From CAZOKZ01 sp964580585 (GTDB taxonomy: Bacteria > Sumerlaeota > Sumerlaeia > SLMS01 > JAHLLQ01), in NCBI GenBank assembly GCA_964580585.1, contig CAZOKZ010000082.1, positions 1 through 18,474 on the forward strand: a stretch of 18,474 bases of DNA, given 5' to 3'. Position numbers and translations under genes: made by a program. The notes beneath the pieces were generated by a model. It had not been told where the DNA came from. It saw only the letters and a list, made by a program, of their open reading frames with translations, and ran no database searches. Each line of letters starts with the position of its first letter. Position 1 is the first letter of the stretch. Of this stretch, positions 15,359 to 18,474 are shown one piece after another.

Positions 15359-15907
15359 TTATTCCATCAAATAATCGCTCACTCGCCAGACATCCCCATC
15401 GCTGACCGATCCATTGGTTGGATCGTACCGAACAAAATCGTACCCTGAACCGGGGTTTTCCCACAGCGATTCCGAGTACCCCGGGTAAAACTGTATTCCG
15501 CTGTGATCGGGATCGAGATCGGGCCCATACCCCGCCAACGCATACCGGCTTTCTTCGTCAATCGGCATCGCGCCGTATGCATAATTTCCATGAGAACGAA
15601 ACATTCCATGCCCATCGTCCTTGCCCTGAAAAACATCCGTCGGAACCGTTGCGATGTAGGATATGGGGGTTGTCAACGGAATCAAACGTGCGAATCGCGG
15701 CACCAACGTACTGGGTGGATAACGGTTGAAATCGCCGTGGTAAGCTTCGAGCGCAACCGCAAGCACGCGCAGATCGTTTTTCGAGCGTGCAACTTTGCTG
15801 CGGGCCTGCGCTTCGAGGAAATTCGGGACCGCAATGCCCGCCAAAATTGCAATGATCGCCACGACGATCAGCAATTCAATCAACGTGAATGCCTTGTTTG
15901 CTTTCAT
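15359..15907 (-). CDS. type IV prepilin / type II pseudopilin-like protein
   Basis: This is a 182-residue prepilin with the class III leader: a short basic MKANKA, then the FTLIELLIVVAIIAILAGIAVPNF hydrophobic helix. Prepilin peptidase would cut before the Phe, and Glu at mature position 5 is present. The soluble part includes YPPST, a Gly/Tyr-rich middle and a C-terminal YDPTNGSVSDGDVWR stretch, which resembles pilin-like proteins abundant in Planctomycetes-type and candidate-phylum genomes. It could be a pilus or secretion-system subunit; no other pilus genes are in the window. I chose the ATG at 15907 because it gives the canonical leader and GAGG lies about six bases upstream, overlapping the stop codon of the preceding gene. 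It is translationally coupled to the LTXXQ-like gene. Confidence 0.93.
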   Translation of the reverse strand: MKANKAFTLIELLIVVAIIAILAGIAVPNFLEAQARSKVARSKNDLRVLAVALEAYHGDFNRYPPSTLVPRFARLIPLTTPISYIATVPTDVFQGKDDGHGMFRSHGNYAYGAMPIDEESRYALAGYGPDLDPDHSGIQFYPGYSESLWENPGSGYDFVRYDPTNGSVSDGDVWRVSDYLME

Positions 15908-15915
15908 GGTGCACC

Positions 15916-16515
15916 TCAATCGTCGAATGGTGGTGGAGGTGGCGGTCCGTCGGGTCCATCTGGTCCTTCCCCACCGCGTTCTCCACGACGACCCATCCGG
16001 CTTTCAAAATTCCGGCGACGATCCTCGAATTTTTCCAGGAATTTTTCCTGCTGATCCGGTGGCAAGACCTTGATGCGTTCCTGCAATCGAGCCTGGAATT
16101 GTCGATGCATGGCTTCACGCGCTACGGCTTCTTGCTCAGGTGTCAAGACCTCTCGAATTTGCGTCATTCGCGTGCGCATGCCTTCGGGGCCTTCAAGGTT
16201 ATCGGTTTTGGCCAGAATCGCGTCGATTTGCGCTCGCTGATCCGTCGAAAGATTCAACTGGGTAAAGACTTCTTCGCGCATTTTCTGGCGTTCCTCGCGC
16301 GATGGCATTCCATCGCCTCCCGGCGGGCCGCCGCCTTGCCGCCCTCCCTCTCCGTCCGAACGATGTCCCGGCCCAGAGAGAGCCGCCAGCTCCGTTGGTG
16401 GGCGTACCTTTTGGAACTGCGCGTACACAAATCCCCCGGCAACCCCGATCAGAAACAACACCGCAAAATATTTCCAAACGTTTGATTTGTTTTGAGTTAT
16501 CGTTTTCGTCGGCAT
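15916..16515 (-). CDS. membrane-anchored LTXXQ (Spy/CpxP-like) protein
   Basis: This 199-residue protein has one N-terminal membrane helix (about 15-33) and a Gly-rich linker, followed by a helical domain. That domain has two LTXXQ-type motifs, LSTDQRAQIDAIL and LTPEQEAVAREAM, the hallmark of the Spy/CpxP/ZraP group of periplasmic chaperone or stress-sensing proteins. Unlike Spy or CpxP it appears anchored rather than cleaved. The C-terminus is Gly/Pro/Asp-rich with a run of six prolines. The frame is open 36 codons further upstream, but that part overlaps an intrinsic terminator, so I chose the ATG at 16515 (GGGGGAAAG upstream). Its stop overlaps the prepilin ribosome site. A role in assembly or stress response of envelope proteins is likely. 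Confidence 0.82.
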   Translation of the reverse strand: MPTKTITQNKSNVWKYFAVLFLIGVAGGFVYAQFQKVRPPTELAALSGPGHRSDGEGGRQGGGPPGGDGMPSREERQKMREEVFTQLNLSTDQRAQIDAILAKTDNLEGPEGMRTRMTQIREVLTPEQEAVAREAMHRQFQARLQERIKVLPPDQQEKFLEKFEDRRRNFESRMGRRGERGGEGPDGPDGPPPPPPFDD

Positions 16516-16573
16516 TTGAGCGCTTTCCCCCGAATTGGTCGTGATCAAGAAAAGAGCAAGGCACACGCCAGCG

Positions 16574-16611
16574 AAAAAAAATCCCCGCACCGACAAACGG
16601 CACGGGGATTT
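16574..16611 (-). terminator. intrinsic terminator after the zinc metallopeptidase gene
   Basis: A 14-bp stem (16598-16611 with 16579-16592, containing two G-U pairs) encloses a 5-base loop and is followed on the minus strand by eight T residues. It lies 26 bases past the metallopeptidase stop codon. It separates that gene from the LTXXQ/prepilin unit and rules out the longer LTXXQ-protein start. Confidence 0.85.
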
Positions 16612-16636
16612 CAATCTTTTCACTTCGTGTCAGGGA

Positions 16637-17395
16637 TCAGTCCCGACGACCACCCAAAAGACCAAGGCGGTACATCCAGTACAATAATTGAATCGCGGCA
16701 ATCACCGTGGCGGCAACATAAGTCATCGCGGCGGCATTCAAAACACGGTTCACGCCCGCTTGTTCTTTTGGCCCGGAAATCAGTCCCAATTGCGGGAGCA
16801 TTTTCTTCGCGCGCCACGAGGCATCGAATTCCACCGGCAGATTGACAATCTGGAACACCACCGTCGTGCCAAATAAAATTACACCGACAATCGCCGCCAG
16901 ATTTCCCAGTCCCGCCATGCCCATACCCATCAGCAACACGCCGAGGAAAATCAACACCCACGATAGGCTCGATCCAATCGACGCGACGGGGACGATGGCG
17001 TTACGCAAGGTCAGTGGCGCGTATTTTTTCGCATGCTGAATCGCATGGCCCGCTTCATGACACGCCACACCGAGTGCTGCGACATTGCGTCCATCATAGA
17101 CATCCGGCGAAAGACGCAGCACCTTGTGACGCGGATCGTAGTGGTCGGATAAAAATCCACCAATACGCTCGATACGTACACCGTCGCTGCCTGCCGTTCC
17201 GCGTCCAATTCCTGTTCCGCCGTAAATTCCGGCAGCTTCGAGCATGATCCGAGCGGCTTCCGCCCCTGTGCGGCCCGATGATGCTGGAACACGTTTGTAG
17301 TGATTAAAGGCCCCACGGGTCATCAGCGACGCTCCGCCACCTAAAATCATGGCGAGAATCATGATACCCATCCAAAGCGGGTCAAAATAGAACAT
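16637..17395 (-). CDS. YugP-type zinc metallopeptidase, membrane-bound
   Basis: This is a 252-residue member of the neutral zinc metallopeptidase family PF04298 (B. subtilis YugP). It has an N-terminal membrane helix (about 8-28) and the conserved GGFLSDHYDPRHKVLRLSPDVYDGRNVAALGVACHEAGHAIQH region. The HExxH zinc motif is H113-E114-H117. Two or three further hydrophobic helices follow (about 135-180) and one lies near the C-terminus (about 225-245). The length is as expected for the family (about 220-230) with a small extension. The physiological substrate of this family is not established; turnover of membrane proteins is assumed. The start is the ATG at 17395, with GAGAGGA upstream. It is 89 bp downstream of the SanA gene. 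Confidence 0.94.
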   Translation of the reverse strand: MFYFDPLWMGIMILAMILGGGASLMTRGAFNHYKRVPASSGRTGAEAARIMLEAAGIYGGTGIGRGTAGSDGVRIERIGGFLSDHYDPRHKVLRLSPDVYDGRNVAALGVACHEAGHAIQHAKKYAPLTLRNAIVPVASIGSSLSWVLIFLGVLLMGMGMAGLGNLAAIVGVILFGTTVVFQIVNLPVEFDASWRAKKMLPQLGLISGPKEQAGVNRVLNAAAMTYVAATVIAAIQLLYWMYRLGLLGGRRD

Positions 17396-17484
17396 GGTCG
17401 TCCTCTCAGACTCACATTAGAGCGCCCATACGGGCGTTCAGTTAGGAGAATAGAGAAATCCGTGCCCGAACAGGCTAAAATCGA

Positions 17485-18159
17485 TTAGCTGAGAAGATGA
17501 ATCGGCGGGCCCAGATATTTTGGCTCGCGATCCCATACGTTGACATCGAACCAGGCTTTCGTACGCGCCAGGTACTCGCGCGCATACGTTTTCGCCGCAA
17601 ACGGACCCTTCACATCGGCGGCGCAATACCCGACGACATCCAGTCCATGGCGATTGCCAATGTAAATGGCCCGCTCGCATTGAAAGCGCTGCGACACGAC
17701 AATGAATTCCGAGAGACCAAAAACTTCGTGCGCGCGCACCACGGAATCCAGCGTCGAAAACCCGGCATAATCGCAATGGATGGCTTCCTCCGGCACACCG
17801 AGCGCCATCAAATCGTCGCGCATATCGGCGGGTTCGTTGTAATCCGAACGCCCGTGATCGCCGGAAACCAAAATCGCGGAGACTTTACCCGAACGATAGA
17901 GTTCGGCGCAGGCTTCGAGTCGGTTGACGTAAAAACGATTTGGACGGTCGAGGGTTGTTTTACTGCACCCGAGCACCACGGCTACCGGACGCGCGGGAAC
18001 GGCTTGGACAGAATCGAATGCCTGACCAGCGCATCGAGCGATACGGTAATTCGCCACCGTTATTGCACCGAAAGCAATCGCTGCCGATGCAGCGCCTGCC
18101 AACGCGACCCGCCGCCGCGCGGCTCGGTTTGCCAACCACGAAGGAAACGTCACCATCAT
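17485..18159 (-). CDS. sanA: SanA/YdcF-family (DUF218) envelope protein
   Basis: This 224-residue protein matches the SanA branch of the DUF218 family, linked in enterobacteria to envelope barrier function and vancomycin exclusion at high temperature. A basic N-terminus and one membrane helix (about 17-36) anchor it, with the DUF218 domain outside the cytoplasm. Visible family features are VAVVLGCSK, FYVNRLEACAELY, ILVSGDHGRSDYNEPADM, DYAGFSTLDSVVRAHEVFG and IVVSQRFQCERAIYI. I chose the ATG at 18159 (a second ATG directly follows) because GAGG lies nine bases upstream; a TTG at 18225 would add 22 residues that overlap a hairpin. Biochemical activity of the family is not known. Confidence 0.9.
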   Translation of the reverse strand: MMVTFPSWLANRAARRRVALAGAASAAIAFGAITVANYRIARCAGQAFDSVQAVPARPVAVVLGCSKTTLDRPNRFYVNRLEACAELYRSGKVSAILVSGDHGRSDYNEPADMRDDLMALGVPEEAIHCDYAGFSTLDSVVRAHEVFGLSEFIVVSQRFQCERAIYIGNRHGLDVVGYCAADVKGPFAAKTYAREYLARTKAWFDVNVWDREPKYLGPPIHLLS

Positions 18160-18174
18160 CGCCCGATACCTCGT

Positions 18175-18204
18175 GCGTGGAATAAGGATTTTTCCTTTCC
18201 ACGC
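18175..18204. repeat. hairpin in the sanA leader
   Basis: GCGTGGAA (18175-18182) pairs with TTCCACGC (18197-18204), and AGGA (18185-18188) with TCCT (18193-18196) inside it, with a two-base bulge and a TTTT loop. It ends two bases before the sanA ribosome site and has no U-tract after it on the minus strand, so it looks like a leader structure or operator rather than a terminator. Confidence 0.45.
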
Positions 18205-18251
18205 GAAAGACGCGTACCGCGGCAAGATAATATTGAGGAGAAATGGGATTG

Positions 18252-18474
18252 TTAAGACGAATTAACAGTTTCGATTTCGAAGAGTTTCTTTTCATCCACG
18301 CTGCCAAAATGCTCATAATATGGAAAAAGATTTTGAGCGAGGTAAAAAGATAGTAATGCACTTAAGACCAATGGAATGACATTCAACAAAATACCTATTG
18401 TTCCTAGATCGGCATCGAAGCTTTTCAAAACATTAACAAATGCCAAAATTCCGATGGCTCGATAAAATTTCCCC
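18252..18474 (-). CDS. C-terminal part of a membrane protein, cut by window edge
   Basis: This is an open frame of 73 residues reaching the window edge without a start, so the gene continues upstream. It is hydrophobic, with a run around AIGILAFVNVL and a longer helix in LGTIGILLNVIPLVLSALLS. A polar C-terminal tail ends in ETVNSS. I do not recognise the family. The stretch 18241-18474 counts to about 36% GC (84 of 234), far lower than the rest of the window. Confidence 0.6.
   Translation of the reverse strand, partial: GKFYRAIGILAFVNVLKSFDADLGTIGILLNVIPLVLSALLSFYLAQNLFPYYEHFGSVDEKKLFEIETVNSS

Noticed and set aside
16516..16623. 36-codon N-terminal extension of the LTXXQ protein that looks like a signal peptide
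   Set aside because: It overlaps a strong intrinsic terminator with an eight-T tail; the hydrophobic Phe residues come from that T-run.
17413..17440. CGCCC/GGGCG small inverted repeat between the sanA and metallopeptidase genes
   Set aside because: Five-base arms with no T-run; too weak to call a terminator or operator.

Overview
This is an 18.5 kb piece of a bacterial chromosome with moderate-to-high GC content (roughly the mid-50s percent by eye). It is densely coded, and most genes lie on the minus strand. I see no tRNA, rRNA, CRISPR array, integrase or transposase. The cell is Gram-negative-like: there is a periplasmic c-type cytochrome, a LTXXQ/Spy-like periplasmic protein, a SanA protein and a type IV-type prepilin. 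The prepilin C-terminus, with its YDPTNG...SDGD stretch, is of a kind I associate with Planctomycetes, Lentisphaerae, Hydrogenedentes, Sumerlaeota and similar groups. A deep-branching or uncultured phylum is my best guess, at low confidence.

Left part (1-2483, minus strand): a three-gene unit of a signal-peptide protein with a C-terminal haem motif, a small two-helix membrane protein, and a HAMP-PAS sensor histidine kinase cut by the window edge. The kinase has almost no periplasmic domain of its own, so the cytochrome and membrane protein are candidate input partners. A 456-bp gap follows. The plus-strand smc gene (2940-6842) comes next; it is longer than usual because of an acidic, disordered-looking insertion next to the ATPase head. 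It ends at a long perfect hairpin shared with the convergent gene.

Middle part (6924-11026, minus): an FG-GAP/VCBS beta-propeller secreted protein, a PTS EIIA (PtsN-like) protein and a GT-B glycosyltransferase. These face away from a plus-strand beta-CASP RNase (11217-12623) whose promoter carries an inverted repeat.

Right part (12925-18474, minus): biotin-protein ligase, followed without a gap of note by a serine-beta-lactamase-fold protein in which every recognisable catalytic motif is substituted. Next come a LTXXQ/Spy-like anchored protein tightly coupled to a prepilin and a possible 25-residue ORF, a YugP-type zinc metallopeptidase ending in an intrinsic terminator, a SanA protein, and the AT-rich tail of a membrane-protein gene at the edge.

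Most genes are conserved housekeeping or envelope functions. The strongest leads are the beta-lactamase-fold pseudoenzyme, the cytochrome/membrane-protein/kinase cassette, and a dispersed 10-mer (GGGGACGGAG and its complement) found five times, once within a REP-like palindrome after smc. All functional statements come from reading motifs; no database search was run.
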